A stretch of DNA of 64,000 nucleotides, from the NCBI RefSeq assembly GCF_963678635.1, contig NC_087070.1, positions 22,367,419 to 22,431,418 on the forward strand, given 5' to 3'. The notes under the pieces were generated by a model. It was not told where the DNA came from and did not search any database. It worked only from the letters and a program-made list of their open reading frames with translations. A program made the translations under genes and the position numbers. Source of the stretch: Symsagittifera roscoffensis (lineage: Eukaryota > Xenacoelomorpha > Acoela > Convolutidae). The number at the start of each line of letters is the position of its first letter. Position 1 is the first letter of the stretch. Shown piece after piece: positions 54,595 through 64,000 of this stretch.

Positions 54595-57500
54595 ACTACC
54601 TTTTTAATCATATCGATCTAGTTTGGCAAAATCGAAAGCGAAAATACGAGAGTTCACTATTAACGGGATCTATCCGGTTTTTAGAATAGACTGAGGTTAA
54701 CGACACAACCTCGCTCGAGCACTCTCCGAGAAAAACTCGAATCGCTTGTGATTATTTAAATAATCTCATTGTAAGGAAATCAAGATGGCTGTTTTTGTGG
54801 TTTTACAGACCAATTCATTTGTTTAGGAAGCAGTTTCAATTCCGGAACAATCAACTTCCTATTCGGATGCGCAGATTTTTCGGCTCACATCGACAGACAG
54901 TGCGGAAACAAATGATTTAGCGATTCCAGATCTCACCAAAGGACCCCACCAAATGCAGCTTGCTATGCTAAAAAAAAAACTACAGTTTCGAGTATTCTAA
55001 GAAAAATAACCAAAAAAAAAATATTCTTATTGTTTCAAATTTTGGTCCTCAGTTTTAACTTTTTCATTTTTGCTGGATTTGACTTTAGCTTTGTTTCAAA
55101 ATGACCGTGTGTATAATATTTGTGTCAGACTTTGTTTTACTTATTTCATTTACTTATCAATTAGAATTTGCGCTGTAATGTTTTCGGCAAAACGTTAAAA
55201 CAAAATTTGGAGAAAAAAAATATCATAAATCGAGATTAATTTTTTTCTAAAATAGTTGTTTTTGAAAGAATGAGAGAGAGAGAAAGATAAATGCACTTGC
55301 TCAATAGTGAATCCCATTTTGAATATCGTTTCGAAGAGTTTGCTTCATTTAAAAAAAAATCAAATGGAAGGGTTAATAATTTGATGTTGATAGCCCATTC
55401 ATCATTTTAGGCTTTTTCAAACGTTCTCTCTTCCTTCTTTCACAGTATAGTTATGGTTCAAGTGGGATTGGCCAGGTTTTAGGCAAAAAAACAGAGAGTT
55501 TTTTAAGATATAGTTCTGGTATAAATTGCCTTTTTATACAGGTTTTACGTGTATAAATGACAATTTTTGTGGTGAAAAAGAAATGTTTCATAAAAGGAAA
55601 ACTATGTTTTTCATCGAAAAAAGAACCTGACCCTTATCGTTGCTCAGAACTTATGGCGAATGATTTCATTTACTTATCAATTAGAATTTGCGCTGTAATA
55701 TTTTCGCCAAAACGTTTAAATAAAACTTGGAAAAAAAGATATCATAAATCGAGATTAATTTTTTTCTAAAATTGTTTTTTTTGAAAGAATGAGAGAAAGA
55801 GAGAGATAAATGCACTTGCTCAATAGTGAACACCATTTTGAATATCGTTTCGAAGAATTTGCTTCATTTTGAAAAAAAAATTAAATGGAAGGGTTAATAA
55901 TTTCATGTTGATAGCCCATTCATCATTTTAGGCTTTTTCAAACGTTCTCTCTTCCTTCTCTCACAGTATAGTTATGGTTCAGGTGGGATTAGCCAGGTTT
56001 TAGGCAAAGTAGCAGAGAGTGTTTTAAGATATAGTTCTGCTATAAATTGCGTTTTTATACAGGTTTTATTGTGGTGAAAATTTTTGTGGTGAAAAAAAAA
56101 ACGTTTAATAAACGGAAAACTATGTTTTTCACCAAAAAAAGAACCTGACCCTTATCGTTGCTCAGAACTTATGGCGAATGATTGAGGAAAAATTCATTGG
56201 ATTTGGAGACAAAGTTATATTTTCCAATTTTTTCGTTTACACAAAAATCAGCTTTTCTCAAAAAATCACAAAATTTTAAACGTCAACTCTCATTGATTGG
56301 CTCACAATTGTTTCTAATTTCTACGCTTATCCTAATCAGGATCACATAGCTCCTGAAATTTATATATTACACACTAACACAAATTTAGAGTGAGAATGAA
56401 CACTTTACGGTAAACAAGACGAAACATTTTTCAAATAATTATGTTCTTAAGTTCTGAAGACGACAGTCAGAATTGTGCTCGAGATCACAGAAAATTTGCT
56501 ATTTTGATTTTAAATGATTCTGCAACCAACTTCAATTTCTTATAACATAGAAATTGAGATTTTCAGATATTATGGTATAATGAATTTACCGAAAAAGAGA
56601 GTTCCGAGGAGCCTAGCGATGAGGAGCGCTGGGTTTGATATCGCACTTTAAAACGATCGGTTACGCCTTAGTTTTTAAAAGGACCAGATATGAAATGTTT
56701 CACGGCACACTGAACCAAATGAAAGGAATTCTGATTAAATATCTTTCGAATAAACTCAAGACACGATCTATGTTTACCATGCATCTGCAACTATCATGAT
56801 ATCCAATCTGCAATTTTTCCTTTGTTTGATTGCTAATTCATAAATCGTCTAATTGAGGTAGTTGAGGGCTACAATTTCTAAATTTTTTTTATCTCATTCT
56901 TTTTAACGTTTCTTACAGCAATTTATGTAAAACAAGAAACGGGTTTGAAATCAATAAAAAATAAACGTTTTCCAGTTAAAAATAGTCAGGAAATCTTGGG
57001 CTCAATTTGAATCATTTTACGCTTTAATTATTGTGAACTAGTGCTGAAAAAATTGTTTGAAAGTCTAAATCGGTACCCTTGAAGTCGCAAATAGAATCAA
57101 AAGCTTGAAACTGTAATTAAATCTGTTTCTTAATATATATAATCCTTGCACTTGAAAGTGGTGATGAGACATTTAGAGATCAAAGCTGCAATGAAGACTT
57201 TTTTAGGATTTGAAAGTACTTATTGTCAATTTCACGGCGAAGTATAACTATCGTTGATGGCTTCCATTTGTCTTTGATCGTAAAATTCTTGATTTTTAGT
57301 CCTAGTCACTTCTCGTTGTTGCTTCTTCGAACCAGTTTTACTTCCACAATGAAACTTTCCTTAACTACAAAAACAATTTCAACAAACAATGCCAAAATCT
57401 ACTTCTACCGCGACAACTGTTCCTTACCAGCAGTGCAAAAAAAGCGCATTCAGAGGTAAATTGCACCGATACTATCTCAAAGTTGAAATGGAACTGAATC

Positions 57501-60436
57501 GATATGGAACTTTTTCGATTCATGAGGCAAAAAAAGGAGGAAACAGATACTGAAAAGAGTTTTTTCACAAAGTGCAGCTCCATATGGACGTGGGGATGAA
57601 CAAAATTTCCACTGTGCACGACGATGACCTTGTAAACTACAAATGAACCATGCTATTTCTAAACACTTCGACATTGACAGTGTACTTCGAGGGAATAACT
57701 GGGGATCAGAACTTGGAACTGATTCAGCAAATGGTCAACTAAGTCAATTCGTTCTTTTTCATAGTTGTGGATGGTTTATTGATCAAAATGAAAAATTGCC
57801 AAATCAGTCTCTCGGTCCTATCACCAATCGGACCAGGATCCTTTCTCGAGTTACCTGATGCTCTCAGCGCTGCTTCTACTCTGCTCACGAATATCCAAAT
57901 AAAGATGATGACCGTTGATTTCTACACTGCTTTGTTGAAGCTTATAAAAACATGAATGAGCCAGCCCTCTACCCCAGATCTAGACGGTGTCTGGAAAAAA
58001 ACATAGTTTCAACCTACGATCTGGACAAAGAAGGAACTATTAAAATCAATTTGGATTACGAAATGCCAATGGGTCTGATGGATATAGACAGATTTGAATG
58101 GCTGAACAGTTACCAAATCAAAGACTTTCGGTAAACAATTTCAACTTTACTTTTAAAAACAGTGTACCTCTTCATTAAAAGCTGTCATTTAAATTCCTAT
58201 ATATTTCACACCAAAATTAGATATAAAGTTTAATTTTTTGTTAACGTTCACCAATGGCAAATTGTTGCCTTTGCGAGAATCGAACAGATTCACTGCTAAT
58301 CTGATCGTAGACTTGTTGCTGCTGACAGATGGGTCGAAGGAAAGTATCATTATCTGTTGATAAGTGAACTCCAGAAACCGATGGAGTACATGTGGTACAA
58401 AGTCCAACGAATCCAATCTGAGATTTGACGCAATTACTTCCACAAACGCGCTTCCTTCGGAATTCTGAGAAGCTCTCAAGAATTGTGCTAACAAGAAAAG
58501 GCTGTCGCCATTACAATGTCCACGCCGGAAAAGATGACCACAAGTTCGAAAACCTAAAAGCTCGTTGGTTTGTACCCAGAGTAATTTACTTTGATTTGGA
58601 AACACTGTTCTTTTCAGTATACGGACCGCAACCTGCTCCGCGAAAAATCTAGCACGCAAAAAACTAATTCAATTAACCGTGCACCTACGCCTTAACAGTA
58701 ATCGATATTGGATTTAAATCCTGCTAAAATTTGATCTGTGACGAAGATTGAAAGTGATGGAAGAGCTGATTAGCTCCGTTAAATTGTTAGCGGGACAAAT
58801 TTACGTGGAAAGAGGAAATTTTAAACTTTTAATAGTATATCAGGCCAGGGACGGGAAGACGCTACGGTTTGTTGGATCTGCGAGAACGATGTTTCCGTCG
58901 ATGGCCATGTGGTACTTGATCATCGCAATTACACGAACAAGTTTCTGGATAGGGCGCATAATGAGTGTAGTGTTACTAGAAAATATTCCCATTATAGCTC
59001 ATAATTTGTCAAATAATGACTTACACTGAAAATCAAAGCGCTGGCGAAAAATGATCCAGAGAACTCTTTTTCTGTAAAAACTGCATCTGAAGAATAACAT
59101 ATCTTTGACAATCTCAGTATATATAAAAACGTACACGGACAAAACCAAAAAAAAATCGAAAAAGTCTATGAAAACTCGAGATTAGTTGTTTCCTATAAAT
59201 TCATGCTAGCGCCGCTAGCAAAACTTGTCGATAATTTGTCCAATCAAAAATTCTTTGTGCTGAAGGTTTTCTTATGAAAAAATTGGCAAACCCCCGAAAA
59301 GTCAGTATGTTGAAACAGAAAGGGCATCAACCCTACTCATACTTCAACTATTTTGAGAAACTCCGAGAAAACTGACTTCTCTGCCAGCCATGTGGAACAA
59401 TGGTTGAAAAGGAGCAAAAGTGAGTGTTACAAGAAGTGGAAACACGCAGGCCTTGAAAGTTTTCGCCGAAATGATTATCACCTCTCGTACTTGACTACAG
59501 ATGTTCCATACTTAGAATCTAGACTGCGCCTGTTACTTTACGGTGAGTATTTATTTCGGTGAAGCCTTTCTAAAACGTTGTAAGCTCGACCTGACACTTT
59601 TAACGGATCGTGACATCTTGAACTTGTACAGCAAATGATACGAGGAGGCAAGTAGTCGGCTGACGCGCGCCAATTTTACAAAGCAAAAAACAATGTACAT
59701 CTTCAATTTGTCACCCTCAGAACATCCAGCTACATCCTCAACTGATACGCAAACAGTTTTTAGGGAGCCATAATGAAACAGTGTCGTTTTCCATTCAACG
59801 CATTTTTGTAAACTGAAAAAAGATCGGAAGACAGACTGCTCACCAGCGAAACCTCCGAGTAGGGCTATATATATATATATATATATAAAAACAAAAAGTC
59901 ATATTGACCATAGCCGGAGCGCTTCATGACTTCTTTGCTCATTACCTTATGCCCACTCTCGTGAAGTAGTGGACATAGGTGCAATGAGCAATTAACAAGT
60001 CCAATCGGGGAAAAATTGGGAAGCACCACACGTATATGGATGCCGTAGCTTATGCAGACCTTGAATCTTGAGAAAAAAATTGTTCCCACGTTTTTTCTTA
60101 CCGTACCCTAAAGGAATACCAAGAGCTGGGAATGGAAATAACTCATCTTGGAAAAATTCTTCGGTTCCACTAAAGCAACTGGATGACACCCTTTGTCGAC
60201 TTCAACGCCCACCTACGAAAAAGTGGCCAATAGATTGGAAGAGATCTTTTGCAATTTAGTTGTTAATGCAGCCTTCAGTAAGACATGGGAGTCTATGACA
60301 GTATGAAAGAAACTGGAGAACGTATACAATGATAGAGAATTTCTTCAAAAATCAGCTCTGAGAACGATCAATAGCTTTCAAATCATTTAAGATCAGTTCG
60401 GCACAATCAGCTCTTCAATAGAAAAAAATATGGATA
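54595..60436. repeat. 5.8-kb tandem duplication, copy 2
   Basis: Second copy of 48,788-54,594. It holds ORF B remnants (54,600-54,920), a spacer with the same 521-bp internal duplication (about 55,142-56,180), and the polymerase. Sequence continues beyond 60,436 into polymerase motif C, so this copy keeps the ancestral right flank. Confidence 0.95.
54921..57388. other. Non-coding PolB spacer (unit V)
   Basis: Duplicate of the unit IV spacer. At 55,868-55,912 it retains the 39 bp lost from unit IV. No gene. Confidence 0.65.
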
Positions 60437-60741
60437 GTTGTTTTGACCATCTAAAACCTGGATTCAACCTTAACGCAGAGTTAAAGATATGACAGAAGCT
60501 GCGACCATCTTAGACCTCGCCTAGTGTTTCAAGTTTCGATTTCATTATCAAAAATTAAACAGAATCTAAATTTGGAAACTATTGTACTCCGACACGGATA
60601 GTTGTCTTTATGCCATGAAAACAGACGACGTTTACGGAGACTTGGCAAAAACGAAAAATGACTTCAACTTCACAAACTATGGCGAGGACCCTTCCCTGAT
60701 CGACTATACAAACAAAAAATTTGGTCTGAAGTTTGAAGACT
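57389..60741 (+). pseudogene. DNA polymerase B, only copy reaching motif C (unit V), broken
   Basis: The order from N-terminus to palm is as in unit IV: start ATG 57,389; Exo I in 58,425-58,652; zinc/HNH module 58,852-59,004; Exo II ending 59,029; Exo III in 59,353-59,562. Then the unique part follows: LLYSDTDSCLYAMKTDD (YSDTDS at 60,585-60,602, family-B motif C with both Asp residues) and YTNKKFGLKFED before a TGA at about 60,739. All frames are repeatedly broken, including the shared TGA at 57,916-57,918. Family-B polymerases of this type replicate linear elements with protein primers. It is the best template for identifying the family. Confidence 0.78.
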
Positions 60742-60839
60742 GAATGGTCGGAAGCCGATCAAACATTTTTTTGCCGTAAAACCGAAATTGTATTCGGTAG
60801 TCCTCAATGGTAAATGAAAATCCCAACTTTAGCCACTCT

Positions 60840-61090
60840 ACCACACCTATTCCTCTTTTTTACAAAAACAAATCCGCCGCTACACCACTACTACCAACCT
60901 CCATCATCAACTCTATTTCATTGAAATAAACAACGGGAAATCAGCTGATTTAGATTTTATTATACATTTTTGCCTAAACGTTGATTTGTTTTATCTGAAC
61001 ACATATTTCCTCTTTTTCTCCCTTTTATTCGTGTGTGATTCCCCTTGGTTCAGTTTTAATAACAAAAATTTTTACCTTGACAATTTTTGA
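60840..61090 (+). pseudogene. Short ORF after polymerase, with hydrophobic segment
   Basis: The frame after motif C encodes MKIPTLATLPHLFLFFTKTN, then after a 1-nt shift YFIEINNGKSADLDFIIHFC and a hydrophobic TYFLFFSLLFVC-type segment. The same peptide is uninterrupted at 62,868-63,131. Conservation is through a recent duplication, so coding is not proven. Confidence 0.35.
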
Positions 61091-61471
61091 CAAAAAAATG
61101 AGAAGCAAATGATATTCACATGAAACTACGACGAAAAAGAAAATTTCAGAATTTAGGAAAATTAACTTTAGTTATCGCAGGAAAAGAGTCCGTTTTAACG
61201 AAAATAGAAAGACTTGTTGTATCGAGTCCCGGTTATTAAGCTCAGCTGAACAAGATCATAAAAAGGGGGTTTTTTAATTTAGGGTTGGGAACTTACCTTC
61301 CAAATCCTGGGACAGGGGTCCTCCTATAAATTAAGGAGCCTTTTCCTAGGATGTTGCCTTAAATGAGGACCCCCGCCCTTAAGAAGGATCCCGCTTGGGG
61401 TCCGCGGCACGGTACAAACCTGCTTTAGGAATCAGAAACTTTAACAATTACATAAATAATTTCAAAAAACA
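61091..61471. other. Spacer with small GC-richer fold-back
   Basis: Non-coding. From about 61,265 to 61,420 the composition changes and contains ggggtcctc (61,315-61,323) and its exact reverse complement (61,365-61,373). Polymerase-upstream homology resumes at about 61,437. It may be a small inserted element, but no target-site duplication was seen. Confidence 0.5.
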
Positions 61472-62280
61472 ATGCCGAACTCTACTTCTATCGCGACAAC
61501 TGTTCCTTGCCAGCAGTGCAAAAAAAGCGCATTCAGATGAAAATTGCACCGATACAATCTCAAATTTGTTGAAAAAAAAACAGAACTGTTTCAAGTCATG
61601 AGGCAAAACAAGGAGGAAAAAGATTTCGAAAAGAGACTTTGCACAAAGTGCACTTCTATGTGGAAGTGGGGATGAACAAAACTTCCACTTTGCATGACGG
61701 GAAACTGTAAGCTACAAAAAAACCCTTGCGATTTATAAACACTACGTCAATGACGGTGTACTTCGAGGGAATATCTAGGGATCAACACTAGGAACTGATT
61801 GAACATATGATCAACCGAGTAAATTTGTTTTTTTTTTCATGGTGGCGGATGGATTTGTGATCAAAAAGAAAAAATGCCAAATCAGATTCGCCAATAGGAG
61901 CAGGAGAAGTTCAACAAAGCAGTAATAAAAATGAACAGTCTTAGTTTTAAATTGAATATTTTTGAGCAGAGTAGAAGCAGCGCTGAGTGCATCGAGCTAT
62001 CTGATGCACTCAGCGCTGCTCCTACTCTGCTCAAGAATATCCAATTTGAAACTAAGACCGTTGATTTTTATACAGCTTTGTTGCAGCATATAACAACATC
62101 AATGAGCCAGCCTTCTACCACACATCTAGACGGTTACTGTAGAAAAACTTAGTTTCAACCTACGATCTGGACAATGAAGGAAATATGAAATTCAATGGGG
62201 TTAACAAAACGCCATTAAGTCTGATGGATATGGACAGACTTGAAAGGCTGAATAGTTGTCAATTCAACGTTTTTCGGTAA
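61472..62280 (+). pseudogene. DNA polymerase B N-terminal region (unit VI), diverged
   Basis: ATG at 61,472 (MPNSTSIATTVPCQQCKKSA). This is the most diverged copy, with a deletion and a 44-bp palindrome (61,949-62,047) replacing part of the conserved ELPDALSAAS stretch. The shared TGA recurs at 62,062-62,064. It ends at the FR/GTAAC position as in other units. Confidence 0.6.
61949..62047. repeat. 44-bp-arm palindrome within polymerase sequence
   Basis: Arms 61,949-61,992 and 62,004-62,047 are reverse complements with about four mismatches around the loop cgagctatctg. The right arm is the ancestral polymerase sequence (gatgcactcagcgctgctcc, as in units III-V). The left arm is an inverted copy of it. 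Confidence 0.85.
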
Positions 62281-62389
62281 CATATTCTACTTGACTTTCA
62301 AATATTTTGTTATGTTTTCATTAAACTTTCAAAAACTTTCATTAAAAACTCCTATATATTTCACATCAAAACTAGATAGAAGGCTTACT

Positions 62390-62595
62390 GTTTTTTTAAC
62401 GTTCAATGTTGGCAAATTGTTGCCCTCAAGAGTGTCGAACAGATTCACTACTAATCTGATTGTGGACTTGCTGCTGTTGAGAGATGGTTCAAAGAATCAC
62501 TATGTATTGATACGTGATCTTCTGAAACTGATGGAGTACATGCGGCATACAAGGCAACGACTCAAATCTGAGATTTGACGCTAATGTTTCCACAT
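62390..62595 (+). pseudogene. DNA polymerase B pre-exonuclease segment (unit VI), first half
   Basis: Open piece containing NLIVDLLLLRDGSKNHYVLI and RDLLKLMEYMRHTRQRLKSE, the least damaged version of this segment. It is interrupted at 62,596 by a block from the polymerase 3' end. The last 162 bp (62,434-62,595) are repeated at 63,106-63,267. Confidence 0.7.
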
Positions 62596-63105
62596 TCATT
62601 ATCAAAAATTAAACAGAATCTGAATTTGGAAACTATTGTACTCCGACACGGATAGTTGTCTTTGTGCAATGAAAACAGACGACGTTTACGGAGATTTGGC
62701 GAAAACAAAAAATGACTTCGACTTCTCAAACTATGGTGAAAACCCTTCCCTGATCGACTATACAAACAAAAAACTTGGTCTGAAGTTTGAAGACTGAATG
62801 GTCGGAAGCCGATCAAACTTTTTTTTGCCGTAAAACCGAAATTGTGTTCGGTAGTCCTCAATGGTAAATGAAAATCCCAACTTCAGCCACTCTACCACCC
62901 CTATTCCTCTTTTTTACAAAAAAAATCCGCCGCTACACCACTACTACCAACCTCCATCATCAACCCTATTTCATTGAAATAAACAACGAGAAATCAGCTG
63001 ATTTAGATTTCATTATACATTTTTGCCTAAACGTTGATTTGATTTATCTGAAAACATATTTCCTCTTTTTCTCTCTTTTATTTGTGTGTGGATCCCCTTG
63101 GTTCA
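62596..63105 (+). mobile_element. 510-bp polymerase 3' block inserted into polymerase 5' region
   Basis: Matches 60,542-61,055 closely, including YSDTDS (62,639-62,656) and the short hydrophobic ORF (62,868-63,131). It is flanked on both sides by the same 162 bp. The arrangement suggests a templated insertion or replication-based rearrangement rather than transposition, because 162 bp is far too long for a target-site duplication. Confidence 0.8.
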
Positions 63106-63880
63106 GTCGAACAGATTCACTACTGATCTGATTGTGGACTTGCTGCTGTTGAGAGATGGTTCAAAGTATCACTATGTATTGATACGTGATCTTCAGAAAC
63201 TGATGGAGTACATGCGGCATACAAGGCAACGAATCAAATCTGAGATTTGACGCTAATGTTTCCACATATGAGCTTCCTTCGAAACTTGGAGAAGGCATCA
63301 AAGGCTGTGCTACCAAAACGAGGAAGTCGCCATTACAATTTCCAAGCCGGAAAAGATTACCAAAGTTTCAAAAACTTAACAGCTCGTTGGTTTGTACCCA
63401 GAGTAATCTACTTTGATTTGGAGTCACTGCTCTTGCCAAAATACCGACCGCAACTTGATCCGCAAAAATCTAGCACGCAAAAACAAGAATTTCATCAACC
63501 GTGTGGCTACGCCTTAGCAGTAATCAAATTTGGGAAGAAGAGACCAACTAAAATTTGAGCTTAAAAGAGGACCGAATGTGATGGAAGTGCTGATTTGCTC
63601 CGTTGAATCGTTAGCGGGATAATATACGTGGAGAATGGAAATAGTACACTGCCATTAGTATAACAGGCCAGTAACGGGAAGAGGCTACGGTTTGCTGGAT
63701 ATATGAGAACAATTTTCCTGACAATGACCAAGTGGTACTTGATCGTTTCAATTAAGCCAACGTTTCTGGGTTGGGCGCAATAAGAGTGTAATGTTAGTCG
63801 AAAAACAAGAAATGACATTCCAGTAGTAGCTCATAATTTGTCAAATAATGAATTACACTTTTCAACCAAAGCGTTGGCAA
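63106..63880 (+). pseudogene. DNA polymerase B pre-exonuclease to Exo II (unit VI)
   Basis: After the repeated 162 bp, piece 63,247-63,558 has LTARWFVPRVIYFDLESLLL (Exo I) and QEFHQPCGYALAVIKFG, a stretch absent from units I-V. Further pieces match the unit IV zinc-module region (about 63,640-63,790) and, near 63,828-63,855, the AHNLSNN Exo II region. The element runs off the right edge. Confidence 0.7.
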
Positions 63881-64000
63881 AAAACAAACGATTGGGAGAA
63901 CTCTTTTTCTGTAAGACCCGCATCTGAAGAAAATTATATATCTTTGACCATCTGATTATATATAAAAAAAGTACACGAACAAATTGAAAGCACCAAAAAT
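63881..64000 (+). pseudogene. PolB element continuing beyond window
   Basis: Homologous to about 53,190-53,300 (ctctttttctgtaa, atctttgac, tatatataaaaa). Cut by the window end. Confidence 0.6.

Noticed and set aside
1-64000. tRNA or rRNA genes
   Set aside because: Scanned for cloverleaf B-box sequences (GGTTCGAATCC) and conserved rRNA phrases; none seen by eye.

Overview
The window is eukaryotic, almost certainly from an invertebrate animal. It is AT-rich, full of microsatellites and fold-backs, and has no operons, ribosome-binding sites, tRNA or rRNA that I could see. I see no intact host gene. Nearly all interpretable sequence is decayed mobile-element coding sequence, and the phylum cannot be fixed from it.

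Layout: 1-5,564 is AT-rich intergenic DNA with fold-back repeats, G/C homopolymer runs, a 10-bp tandem array and a 163-bp direct repeat. From 5,565 to 64,000 (except the retroelement) there are six head-to-tail, partly overlapping copies of one decayed plus-strand element (called the PolB element here). Each unit carries, in order, a Cys-rich region, a second unknown ORF, a CT-tract hairpin (two copies), two small related ORFs (A and B), a non-coding spacer of about 1.5-2.4 kb, and a broken family-B DNA polymerase of the protein-primed Polinton/Maverick or virus-like type. Recognisable motifs are Exo I (YFDLE), a zinc/HNH-like module (VCWIC...VLDH), Exo II (AHNLSNND), Exo III (YLTTDV), a motif B-like block and motif C (YSDTDS). 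All six copies share the same in-frame TGA and 1-nt shift near the N-terminus, so they multiplied as already dead DNA, mainly by tandem and segmental duplication.

A very large, decayed, minus-strand Ty3/gypsy-type LTR retroelement occupies 21,564-41,302. Read right to left it has: a 574-bp LTR (40,729-41,302), a 3-kb leader rich in GGAGGGT motifs, gag (capsid and two CCHC zinc knuckles), protease (DTG), reverse transcriptase (active site changed to FVDG), RNase H, integrase (DDE plus GPF module), a macrodomain-like module fused behind integrase, a second ORF with coiled coil and an SGNH/GDSL hydrolase, and then about 5 kb of ORFs I cannot identify. Its base composition is visibly more GC-rich than the flanks. 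The same LTR sits alone inside two PolB copies (12,253-12,826 and 19,751-20,324).

History read from junctions: the retroelement entered a PolB element. One allele collapsed to a solo LTR. An unequal exchange then joined solo-LTR PolB sequence to the retroelement 3' end (14,065/14,066). The segment 9,774-17,271 was then duplicated in tandem as 17,272-24,760, almost without change. A second tandem duplication (48,788-54,594 to 54,595-60,436) amplified the PolB unit further right.
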